Below, piece by piece: positions 42,219 to 54,800 of a stretch of 64,000 bases of DNA. Within the stretch, counting starts at the first letter, position 1. Every line of letters starts with the position of its first letter. The stretch is from Opisthocomus hoazin (Eukaryota; Chordata; Aves; Opisthocomiformes; Opisthocomidae), in assembly GCF_030867145.1 (NCBI RefSeq), contig NC_134414.1, positions 127,236,465 through 127,300,464 of the forward strand, read 5' to 3'. Position numbers and translations under genes: made by a program. The notes beneath the pieces were generated by a model, which searched no databases, was not told the origin of the DNA, and worked only from the letters and a program-made list of their open reading frames with translations.

Positions 42219-45200
42219 TTTAGAGAGTCATTATTTTCAAAATGAAATGGAAGGCATATGTGAGACCAGCCTTGCTTTCTTCAGTTGTTCTCTTTTCCAG
42301 CTACAGCACAAACCATGTTTTCCCTGTGTTTTGCACTTCATCAGCTAAGACTTTACACTTGTACGTCTCATCCTCCACATTTTGTAAGAAAATGTTTCTA
42401 ACTAGGTTAACAACTCTGTGATGAAACGTAGTGGCACCTATAGCTTTAAAAATGTATTTCTTAGGAAAGGGTAACCCACTTCCAGTGCTGGGAAACATCC
42501 GCTCATGTTAGACTACAAGGCTGAGGTTTCCAGTGAAGCTTCCCAGAAGGGCCATGTCATCCCCTGGTCACTTTGGCAGGAGCTGCAGAGATGATACTTG
42601 GAGCACCTTTCATGAATTGTGCCAGCAAGAGAGAACAGGACTCTGCTTGAGAAAGGGCTCTTTGTAAACACAGCTTGTGGGGCTTTATCTTGGGGTCTGT
42701 GTGAAAGAGGGAGTTATCAAGACAAGCAACAGACCACTTGATCAGAAACAAAAAGCTTAGGTTCGCATCCAAAGGGCTGCAAACCTACATGGGTTGTACC
42801 GCCCATTTTACTGTGCAGACTATCTCTAATGGATTGTGTTCCCCGATTAATTTAAATTCCTACTGTATGCAAATACCATCTCACAGTGGCACAGCTGCCT
42901 AGCCAGAGCTCAACACAGCAGACTGGTTAGAATTCATCACTGAAGAAATACATCAAATAGAAAAGATTAAAGGTGTGAAAGTTAACTTCAGATACAGTAA
43001 CAGTGACAATTTGAGGGCAGCAGCTGCCTTTTCTTTATAAAAATCAAATAATTTACAGCAATAAAAGGCCAAGTTACAGTGACATTGAGAACTATAACTT
43101 GGATTCCTTTTTTGACAGAATACTTTGGAAGCAACAGACTTTAATGAGTTTGTTTGCACACAGTGTCTTTGTAGCCCTATAAATACCTCTCATGCTATCA
43201 GCCTGTCAGAAGTAACCACAGGGAAGTGAGATATCTCTCCCATCACATCCATCATCTATTAAATTGTCCACTACATCCTAATTCTATGTCTCTTTAGAAA
43301 AGGTGGTGAAGTACAAAGGAGAAAAGCAAAGCAGAGGTTGTTTATCGTGTGGAGCCTGACTCTGCAGAGAAGAAACTGTATTGTCAGTGGAGCCCGAGTT
43401 TGGCTCCCGAGGTACTTTAGCCTGGAGCCTTGCAGAGCAGGACACCTCACCCAGGTCCTGGAAAGAAGGTCACCTCCAGAAAGAAACTCAGAGCTGAGTA
43501 CACTTTATACAAAAGCAGTGTAGGGCAAGGGCATCCCTAAATTTGGGTATCTCAATAGAGAGTTAACTGCCTGCAGTTAGATGGGATGAATATAGCACAG
43601 GAGTAGCTAGAAGGTAAAACAGAGAATAGAAAACTTCTCAGATATTTCTGCATAATGGCATTTTCCAGACCACAAGCAGAGTAACATTTAGCTACTTCAG
43701 ATGTGAATCCTTTTGGTTCACTCCAAGCTCCAAGGCACAGTATGAACCTGCCCTAAGGAGCTTGTGAGGACTTCTTAGTGCAGAAATGTGCACTGCACAC
43801 CCACCTCTTCCCAGGGCAGCCTTGGCTGAGTAGCTGAAGGAAAGGGTAGGGAATTAAGACAGTTTTCAACAAATAACACTTCTCTCAACACTCAATATGA
43901 GTTCCTAAAGTTTCAACCACGATTAAAATTGAGAAACATTTCTAGCTTTTGGTTAGTTTGTAAGGGTGACTGCCCATGTAAAGTAAATGTTCAGTTTCTG
44001 GCCGAGTCTGTTACCTCCTGAAACAATACTAAGAAGGGCTTGCATTACCTTTACTTGTTGCAGTGAAACACAGTACCCCAACTAGTGGGGATTTGAGTCA
44101 CTGATCACATGCTTGCTGTCTGAAGTACAGGGAGGGATGATCATGTCACTAAAATCATTCCCAAATGCCATCTGTCCTGGAGTTTTGGTTGTGAACCAAG
44201 AGTAGCCTGGTAGTCACTGCCTCCCAGTTCGAACCCTTGTCCTAGATAGCATTTCCATCCCAGTCACTGATGTGTCACCTACCTGTTCCTGGGATCCTGC
44301 TCCCGACCCACCAACCTTCTGGCACCACTCAGCTGAACACTGCTCTCCCTCCTGCCTGAAATGAGGTTATGCTTTAACTTCCCCACAGCTGATTAAGCTT
44401 AGCAACGCTGCTAATGGCAATGAAATCATTTGAGACCTCTACCAGAGCAGTTAACTTCTATTTTGCATGATTGCCTCCATTTTCGAAATGAATATGCAGC
44501 GGCTCAGCGAGTTTAAGGGCCCTACCAGAGCTCTGCTGGAGTTGATGGGTGGCACCTGGGCGCTTCCAGACTGTGTGTCCCCAAAAGAGCACCACTGTGT
44601 AGACAAGGGAAGTTGCTTGTGTTCCCCAAGTCTTGTTTCCCAAATGGCTTGAGCCACCTTCTGCCCCTTGGAAAATCAATGATTCAGTAAATTGATTTCC
44701 ATCTGTTACTGTAATTGGATTAAAAAAAAAAACCAACAAAAAACCATCTTACAAGACTTTCCTTAAAGTCAGTAAACTGCGGAATTGCACTGTGACTGAG
44801 CACAGATCAAATACTTCTAATACTATTTGACATTTTAATTGCAAATAAGGAAAAATCTCTCATTACTGAACTGAACCAAGTTGGCTTGTTGTGAATCAGA
44901 CTCTCCAGAGGACAGTTCCCTCCCCTACCCCCTGCTCAGCTGCACAGCAGCCAAGGCAGCAAACATCGTGCAAACCAAGGCAGCCACAGCCATTACCAGT
45001 CATCCTTTCTCCATTTAAAATTATACTGACTCACACGGTGTATTTCTCTAACAGATGCTATCATACAGCACAGAGCTTGTCAAGAAGGAAAAAAAGCCCA
45101 CTGCAGAAAGGCATTAAAAAACAAGAAGTGCCATAGATCTGTCTGCAGGAGGCTAGATCAAAATAACTTTAGTCTCATTTTAGTGATTTACCTGAATAAG

Positions 45201-48200
45201 CCGGAGATGCATTTGGCTTGTAGTGCTTCTGGAAAGTCTTGGCCGTGGTCTTTCAGGATGCAAGAGAAAGTACCAGGGCTGGGGATCAGTACAGCTGACC
45301 AGCTGCTCAGCGTGCAGGTACAATTTAAGAAGTCTGATTTAATATCTTGTTCTACCAGCAATGCTTGTGGCTAAATGGGAAATAAAACTAATCTATCCAT
45401 ATTAGATTTGGGCTGTAATCTCATATCACCCTCAGATATTGGACTTCCCTAGCAGGCTTCCTGCTTTGCACCGGCTCTAGTTCCCAGGAAGCTGAAGAGG
45501 GTGCGGTGGATAATGAAAGAAATGTAAGTTCAAAGAAAATTCATATACAGTTCAGTGGTTTGAACAGCAGAAACAGTTAACCACCTATATATGAAACAAA
45601 AAGGGAAAGAAGGAGCCTATGGATGTGGTCCATTCACCCAGGAGGACAGTTTTATTTCACAGATGTGGATGAAAACACTGGGTGCAGTAAATATATTTCT
45701 TTGACTCCTGAGGAGGATTGCCCACTTTTCCTGAACAGAAAAAGTACATGCCCGGCTTTACGGGATTGGCACCTGGTCATACGCTAGCTGCCCACAGGAA
45801 ATAACTAGGATTTCTTCGGGGAAGTAATCTGCTGTTTCAAAATGGACGAAATATTGAACAGAGGAAGTATATTTGCTATCTTATGCCTAGAATTATTATG
45901 TACAATAAAATATTGACCAAAAAATATCTTTCGTGTAGTTCATCTGGCTTTGGCACAAAATGAGGAATGAGATCTCCTGACAGGCTCTCCAGCCATTTTC
46001 CATTTTTCAGTTGCAGTGGCAGTTTCCATCAGTCTTTCTCTATGGGTGACTTTTCCTTCTCTTACCAGGACTGTGCTTTGCCACCCCATGACCTGCTCTT
46101 CATGCAGTAGCTCAAGTCATTGAGCGGCTCCTCTGGCGAGGAGGTCCCCAGATCAAGCAGCCACAGAGTTACCTCTGTAAGACCTCACCCGCCACCCCTC
46201 AAAAGGCAGGGATGACCTAACGTTTTGTTATTTAAACCCCTCACACCAATTCTCAGAAAAAACTTCTTTGTCCATTGTCTAGACAAAAAGTCACAAGTTC
46301 CCTGCTAACAACAGCTTTTTCATAGGGCCTGAAGCATATGTAGGAGATATTGACATTCACTGGTTTGCATTTTCTAGGAAGCAGGATTTAGCAACCCACA
46401 TTTAAACACCACGAAGAAGCCTATGTTTTTTTGCTGGTTCCCCATGCCGTATACTTTTTCTTTGGGAAACTGCCAAAGTCTGTCTCAGGAGATTGTTATT
46501 TTGCTCCAAGAGACCAAAATCAATCAATCAATCTGTGGCTTGGCAGCGCCGAAACAGAAGATTAGAACTCTCAGGCAGATTATAAACACAATCCCCTCAA
46601 TTAACTTCTCTGGGATGGGCTGGAGGCAGCTCGATCCTCGTTAAGTCAATTATTAACACAGATGGTCAATGCAATGTGCATATTTTTTATGACAAACCTT
46701 ATTAATTTCATGTGCAAAGCAGCAAACCCGGATCAAGGCTACGAGGCAGGGCTGCTGCCCTGCCTGCCAGGGCACCAGGGACAAGCTGCTGTGGCCAGAG
46801 CGCATCTGGCTCAGGTCCTGTGGCCACGTGCAAATGGCCGTTCCCTCTGGCCAGCAGCGCCAGGGCTTTTCCCAGCCCCCTTAGCTTTCAGGCATCGCAG
46901 ACCCTGCGCCTTACCAGTCCTTCCTGAGACACGTTATAGAGGTGTTGACAAGGGAGAGGGGTTTGAATTATGTAGCTGATGTTGGTTTGCTTTTTTTTAA
47001 AGCTACTAGTTTGTGCCCCAAGGCTAGTGCTCTGGCTTCAGAGCGGGGAGCAAGGCTGGGCAGGGCACTGCTGGCATTGCCTTTCACGGACAAAGTCTCT
47101 TGCTACTCTCAAGTGAGGAAGCTCAGCAGGTGCCCACGGTCCCTGCTCTTTGCAGGAAGAGTCAGCTGAAGGAAACATTTTGTACCTATATAGTTTAATC
47201 TGTGACTACGTTAGCTCTCAGTAAATTTTAAGTTTCCCAGTTTTCTGGGCCTGAAAAAGCTCACTAGCACACAAGCATTTTTTGCAGCTGGAAAGCAGGT
47301 GCCAAAATCTTGGGCTGAAATTGTTCTGACAACTTATGCCTGATGCAGTTTTGCTGCCAATACAATCGTCATTCTCAGAAAGCCCTTCTATAATACCCCA
47401 TTGCATTTGTAACAACTGAACTTCATCTGCCTTCTTCCAGACTTTTCCAGGATTTAGCTTTAAAATGATACTGGCATCTTACTACAGAAACCACTTACTT
47501 GCCAATAGAACAGAAGCTAACTATGCAAGTCACGCTCTCTGGGTCTCAGACCCTGAACATAAAGGCCAGTTTCCCCTGCTGATCCGTGTCATGCCAATGA
47601 GGCAGCCTCCTCATGTGAGTTATGGGATCAGCCTCTCTATTTGAAAAATGAAGACATTCAGGACTCTGCCAAACACCCACCCTTATCACTGAACATAGAT
47701 AGAATTCTCCTTCAGGACTTCAAAGGTAAGAAGCTGAACTGTGACCCAGAAAGATTGAAATTAGTTTAAAAATGCCCTGTTCTCTGACACAGCACTATAT
47801 CCACGCTCCTTGCTCGGCAATAATTTATTAAAACTCCTTGCTGCCTGAACAACATTGAAGGGTGGCTAAACGAGCAGCAGCACTGGCAGGCAGTACTCTG
47901 CACTGTCCATCCTACTGAGTAATTAAAATGGTGCCAGGAAAGCATCTGATTTAACCTCTTGTCAGGCTCCTGTAGTGTCCGTAGTGCGTCGCGTTGTACA
48001 AGACTCTGGCAGTACTGCTGACCTCCAGAAAAAGAGCCCCAGATTGTTCCCCTGTGAAAGGGTAGCAGATGGACCAGCTCGGTGGTCGATGTGCTTGGCA
48101 CAGCCTGGGGAGCGCCTGGAAGAGACCCAGTGAAGAGAGGGAAGGACTGCAAGCAGCTGGAGACACCCCGATGCTCTCAGCAAGCAGGACGGCATGTCAG

Positions 48201-51200
48201 CAAGACCCACCAGTGAAATATGTGACTGGCTGGGAGCAGTGACAGCTTAAGGCCAAAACTGATGCCCGTGTTCGTCCATCTGCATAAATATTTGTTACTG
48301 TTATATGTGCTCACCAGTGGGAACACGATTAAAACATTTCTAATTTGCAGCACCTTCAAATGCATTCAACTCAGGGTCCCTTCTCCAGGGGACAAATGGC
48401 AGTTATATATACTGAACCTTTTTCTTACTTCAGATATTACTGCAGGTGAAAATCTGAATATTTGTAGTTTAGCAGCCTGTTAGGAACACATTGCCATTTG
48501 ATGAAGATTCAGACGTATGTCTGCAACCCGAAGTCAAGCCCGTCTTCCCGGTGAATATAGAAATGGTACAGGATGACAATAGAAAAAGGCAATAAGCAGT
48601 TTTTGCGAAGATGTAATCTATCTTCTCCTATTCATCTTTCTGGTCTCTGTGTTAACACCTTTTTGGTCTGCTCAACACCCCAGCTTTATAGGAATCAGCA
48701 TCCAACAGTGCATGACCTGAGTTCTTACCTTATACTCTTGACTGCTACCAGAGGTGACGTTTTCTTTCTTCTGCCTCTTTTTTCTGCTCTATTTATATAG
48801 GCAAAAGTAGCACCAGCCAGACCAGAAAAACAGGAAGCCTAATCACTGGAGCTGTGCAACTGAAAGGATGGAGCTTCTTAAGACTACAACAGAGATAAGA
48901 AGCTGCCTAATAAACAAACAAGCAAGATGCCTGTAGTCTGTCAGAGGAGTAATCGAAGCCTGGATAATACACTTGGGGTACCTTAAGACAAGGCTGTGCA
49001 GACCTGGAGAAGTCCAATTACAGAATCTCAATTTATATGGAATAAATAGAAGACAGAGCTGGTGGTGAACAGACCTGGAATGAAAGCTGAACGCTTGGCA
49101 GCAGACAGCAATTGACAAGGAAATGCACAGCTCCCTCTGTAAAGAACTTCTTTAATTTATATAAAAGGAGAGCCCAACTCCAGCCTTCAGACAGGGATTT
49201 CTGCAGTGCTGGACCCCACTAGGTGCAGTGTTGCATTTGCTACTTTTCTGCAATTCTACTTAAATAAAGTTGAGGATGCCTAACACAATACTGAATCAGA
49301 CCTGTGCTTAAAGACAGCTGAGTAAATTAGGATTCCTGGCTGGGGAGTAGGAGGAAGCAGAAGGGGCACGACAGCCTGCTGAGCACTCGCTATCACTAGC
49401 TGGTGATTTAAAGCGGCCAGCCTTGGGAGAGCTCTTTAAACTGCCACAGTGCTGGTAGAGGCTGGTGGGAGAGGGGGCTCCTGGGAAGAAAGCAGCAGTC
49501 GTGGCTGCATATCAGTGCTTGGAAAGTCCAGCACAGCTTTCTGACAAAGTTTGGAGCATTCATAATTAGAGATGTGGCACAGTCGTGAGGTTTTCATCCA
49601 TGGTAATTTCTGTTGTGGCTTTTCAAAAGCTGTAGACAGGGCCACCCATTGTTTTCCTAGTATAAAAAGTAATCTGAAAAAATAGAATTTTTTAAAAAAC
49701 TTTTTTCCCAGGTATACATCTTTTATTCCAAAAGCTTTGGTGGTACAGAAAAGCAGAGTACAGACCTTGGGCTGCTCTGGCTGAAATCAAAACACCTCTT
49801 CCCTGCTCCCCATGCACACTGTTGTGCTTACAGGGCTGCTCCTGAGATACCAGCACCAGATGCATCAAACTCCTGGGATGTCTAAGATGAGGATGGGAGA
49901 AACAACACGACCCCAATCACTGTGCCCTATGGAGGGACATGGCCAGCCTCCACCACAGCCCTCAACATCCCCACAGTTGTTCCCCAGCTTTATCAGATTT
50001 ATGACTATTCTTGAACTTTTGTCATCTCAGCTAAGCTACAGATAGCTGCTGCATGTTACCACACTGCAGGCCTTCAGCTTCTCAAAGAAATAAACTATTT
50101 AGAGGTCCCAGACATCTCCTGAGGCCAGGCTCAGCGGAACCCACACAGCTTTGCCTGCCCCTTATCCAAGGCAGCAGTACTACAGATACCTCCCCAGCCC
50201 TCATCTTCATAATCGGTGCCTCAATGAGATGCTAATGAGCAAGACAAGCATTTCTGAGGGTTAAAATTTTTTGCAGCTGGTGATGCCATTCCTCCACAAT
50301 TACAAGCAAATGTCTCAGAGGTACTTAAATCCTTATTTGCTGCCAAGATATCTATGCTTTTTGGAACGATAGGATTAAATCTTTTAACAGAATTCACCTG
50401 GCTGTCCTCTGCCATTTGTGGGCTTTCCAGAGGTGCAGCAATTGTTATGCTTCAGGTGAAACAGTGTAAAATGAAAAACTCCCATAAATCAGAAATATTT
50501 GACTTCAGGAAAGGTAGAGTCATTAATAACAGCAACTATGTAATACATACTAATTAGATTTCTAGGAAAAGTTTTCAGGGAGAGACACAAGACTGTGTGA
50601 CAACCCAAGCCATTAACATTCAAGGCTTTATTGATAAAACAGAGGCTTGACTTAGAGATATTTTGCCTGGCAGTAGCTTGTCCCACCACCTCAGCAGGGA
50701 CATCAGCTGGCTGCTATCACATTTTTATTCACACTTAGTGGCATTCTCCAAGCTCTGCTCTCCATGGGGCCAGGCTGAGATGAGCTGCCGTAACTTACTT
50801 TAATTTCTTCAGTTTCTTTGGGTTCTCCTTGTCCCATACTGCTTCAAAATCCAGCGAGTGCCTCACTGCTGGTTACCATATAGCAACTTGCTACCATTTT
50901 CAAAACTCTCCATCTTCTGTCCTTGGTGTTTGCTATTGAGGTCTGGGGAGTAATTCCTAGAAATCAGGTTTTTAAATACTAGTGTTAGTTCTGTACAAAG
51001 ATGGTTTTACCCTACTGTTCCACCAGACTAGGACTTTTTAGTATGGGAAGCTTGTTTGCATGTTCAGTCTTCACAGAAGACTTTCAAAAAAGTCAGCTTA
51101 GCTGAACTTAGTCTCAGCTCTGTCTAGGCCCACCTCAGGGAGAGCAGATGCTCCTGAATGACACGTACTCACCTGGGTTATTTTATTGCTATTATTTGTT

Positions 51201-51211
51201 CTGTTTCCAAG

Positions 51212-51330
51212 CACTGTTCTCAACCCAAAAATCTACAGAAGATAAATCTAGCAAACCCTCCAGTGCCTCAGTGCTTCGCAGAGAATTGTCTCCAAACTCT
51301 CAGCTCAGCAAGGGGTACCAAGACAGTCAG
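51212..51330 (+). other. Exon-like open segment, gene unknown
   Basis: This 119-nt segment is bordered by a good acceptor (ttgttctgtttccaag) and a strong donor (TCAG|GTAAGC). It is open in one frame (phase 1 in, phase 0 out). The translation is Ser/Lys-rich (for example KSSKPSSASVLRRELSPNSQ) and I recognise no family. It abuts a small CpG island on its right. It could be a noncoding-RNA exon, an exon of an undescribed gene, or chance. Confidence 0.3.
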
Positions 51331-51334
51331 GTAA

Positions 51335-51850
51335 GCCCATCGCCGCCCGCCGCCCTACCTGCAGAGACACCCGGAGATGTCGTGCCTGCTGTCGGGTCAC
51401 TGGGGGAAGGCCATCTCCCCGAAAGCCAGAGGCAGCCGAGGCGAGAGCAGTGCCTGTCTCGGAGCGGAGAGGCAGGAGCCGAGCGCTGCTCCTCGCCGCC
51501 CGCGTTGCTGCGCGTACCGGCAGTCAGGTGTGTCAGAGCGGGGAAGAAGGGTTGGAGCGAGCGCCCGCTCCCATCCTGCCAAATCCCACCAGCACCCTCT
51601 CGCCGTCTCTGCTTGGCAGTAGCAGGGACTACACATGAAAAAACACACTAATAAAAAATCCCAAACTGCCTTTAAAGCCGATTATCGCCTGTAAAGGCGA
51701 TTCCCCTGCCCTTCCAACCGTACCGCAGTGGGGTCGGTACGCGGGGGCAGCAGCGGGGACCGGGCAGGAGCAGCGACGCCTAGAGACCCCATGGTCACCG
51801 GGGGAGACATGGCTGCTGGTGCAGGCTGCTGGCACCGCGAGGTGGGGACA
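51335..51850. promoter_or_regulatory. Small orphan CpG island
   Basis: CpG and GC density rise sharply here, most clearly at 51340-51560 and again at 51715-51785, within an otherwise AT-rich intergenic region about 14 kb upstream of CD96. No recognised gene starts here. It may be an unannotated promoter or a distal regulatory element. Confidence 0.5.
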
Positions 51851-54800
51851 TGGAGTCAAAAATATGCCAACACATAAGTAACCTCTTTGAAAATGTGCCA
51901 GCAATTTCTTTGCACGCAAAAATCCAAACATGCCTTACAGGAAAGCCTTCCCCATCCTTCCCTCAATGCTGCCCTGCCCACCGAGCGCAGGCTGTCTTGA
52001 AGCTGATGGTTTCCTGGTGCCTGTGGTTTTACAACCACAAGGTTTTAGCATGATCAGCCTTTGTCTGGGGCTTTGTCCAGAAAATATATCTGTGACCTAT
52101 GGCAGAAGTTCTTTTTCCCCTTTCCAGTTTATCTGGTTATTGGGAGGCTCCATCTGTGAGCACATCAGTTAATTATTTTCTTCTTGCCTGTCATTTAGCA
52201 GTCACCTCTACTGGTTCAACAAACCTAGTGACAGTGCATTTTCAAACAGGTTTAGAATTCAAATTGACTCAAATTATCCCGAGGTAATTCACCCATGAAC
52301 TGCCAAGATAAGGGCATCAGATAGTCCAGGTGTCACCAAAGCTAAGAAACAAAGCTACCCTAGTACACAGGAGCAAGCTCCTCGCTGCTCACGTCTTGAA
52401 TCGCTTTTAGTCCAACAATTCACCTTAAAGCAAGCACAGAGCAGAGTATCACCCAGTCACTGCCTCCTAATGCATTTTGCAATGTATTTGATTTTAATAT
52501 CAGAATATTACAGCTTCCAGTACCAAGAGATAACAGGCAGAACACAAGGGTTTCCTTGGGACATTGGTGTATTTTGTCTTTTATATTTGCTCTGTGCTTC
52601 GCTTTGGTGGTACAATACACTTATATGCCATTACCATAAATTCAATTGTTTGCAAATTCTTTCTCAATTTTCAATCCTCTGGCAATAAAGCTACATTTAG
52701 AAAGGGCTGTCTTTAGCAATTGCTTGCCATCCTTTTATTGATGGATTCTCTGAACATCTCATTGCACTTTTATTCTATTATCCGTTTAATGGTTTTTCAT
52801 TTCCTCCAACATAGACAGCCCAAGGAATGTTTTACCACAATAGCTGCCACTTCCACTCTCCCATGTGGGTAGTCCGGGGGGTGGAGGGGGAAAAGTGGGG
52901 ATTTTATCCAATTTTTTCAATGAATTAATCTTTAAAATGAACTCTACTTCTATATACTGGATCTTTGGTGCCTTGAAGATTCTTCTTCCTTATTTCTCCT
53001 CCCTAGGATATAGGGAATATGCACTTAAACTGACATTTAAAATTCTGCTAACATAAGTGTTGGCTGTTTAAAACACCTGATCTGTAGAACTTAAACTGAA
53101 TAATTTATTTTTACAAGTATTTCAACCAAATTTAGTTTACTAAATTTACCCAGAGACATTTCTATTACGGGTAAAATCAGGTGATAGCTACCAGGTGAAT
53201 TATCTTTATTCATTGTGTATTTCAATGTCTCTCAATTCACCTGGTTGCTTAAATAGCATGTGCCTCCATTAAGCAGGTGCAACTGTTTCTTAGAAACGTG
53301 GTAGTCTATAGAGATAAGTGAGATCTGCAAGGAAAGGGAATGTCTTTCACAAAACCAGTTGATACGACCGTAAAAAAACCCAAGAAAACCAAGAGCCGGG
53401 CACAATGTTAGGCACACAAGAGCTGGTATGGAGTATAAGAAGCTAGTTTTAATTATGATACACAAAACTTCTAAAATCAAAATTACAGTGGACAAACCTC
53501 AGTTTTGTTATTCTTAGTTTATATATTTTATTAAGCCAAATTCTTCTGTTGATTAATAACCACAGTCTAGTCTAACAATTTCTAGAGAAGTGGTAGCTAC
53601 TCCCTCTAAGGTTTCAACAAAATCCTTCTTTCTGAAGGAATTATTTCCCTTCATTAAGCCATTTAACATCCATCTCCCCAAATATCAACAAGGTCAACCC
53701 TTCCGTGACAGTGAAGACATCTTACCACTGTTTTGACAGTCTTGCGTGGAGATGGCTTTATAGCTTTTAAAGAAAATTAATCTATTTTCCATTATGAACA
53801 TAGCAGGAGGTGTATTTCTCCAGGAGGCTCCATTCACCCATAGTACTCTATGAACTACTCTGTAATGAACAGTAACATAGGAGTTACTCAAGGCATTTTC
53901 CAGATAAACCTGTCTTAGTAAATGCAGTTTGAAGAAGCTATTTTGCATCCTGATGAGGTGCTGTGAACAGAGATTAGCTCCCAAGCTCCAAAACAGCTGA
54001 GGTTTCCATTCACTTCTATGGGAAGTTCAGTCACATGAGAGTGGTGCCGTCAGTCTCTGAGAGACTTGTGCAATGCAACCTGCCATGGGGAGGTTTTCAC
54101 CACACAAGATATAGAGAGAAGTAAGTCCTGGACATTAGAAAGGGTACCTTGGCCAAAATGTTTAGCACAGCACATAAAATATTTTCTACTTAAAGATCGA
54201 GTAGAAGCAAGTATGAATTAAATCTGGTATACTGAAGAAGTACAGTGAAATACCTAAAATCAAAAATAAGCAATTAAATTAAGAAAAAGAAGTGCAATTA
54301 AATCTCATTTTAAGATTAAATGATCACCAGTTCAATTCAACAATGTTTGAATTTTGGATTAAAAAATATCTACATGGCTGAAACTAGAAGCAGCCATCAA
54401 AATAAACCTCCTTCTACTGCAGATATTTGCCTGTCTTGTTTGAAGGGGGTTTTGTCATTGAAACATGAAGCTAAGGCATACGCTAGCGGTCTTCAAAAGC
54501 TTCCACAAAAAATAGCTGAAGGCTGTATAATTCTCTGTAGCATTGTGGCTGAAGAAAAAAAAATGTAAACCCTGACCAACCTCAAGAAACACCTACATGA
54601 CAAGGAGAAGCAAAGCAATAGAATCAGAAAATGAACAAAAAAGACCCCAAAATGCCATCCTTCTCCTACTGTTTTTCCTAATTCACAATGAAATCTTCTT
54701 CCATTTCATGGATTTCAGTAGGACTGTATAGAGGGGACAGTGTCCTCTGGGCCCCGGGTGCTGCTGCACGTGTTCAGCTGAGCGGCAAGACTGGCACCCC

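Noticed and set aside
51148..51651. 167-codon plus-strand frame as an uninterrupted gene
   Set aside because: The second half is translated CpG island. Only the first part has exon-like borders, so just 51212-51330 was kept, at low confidence.
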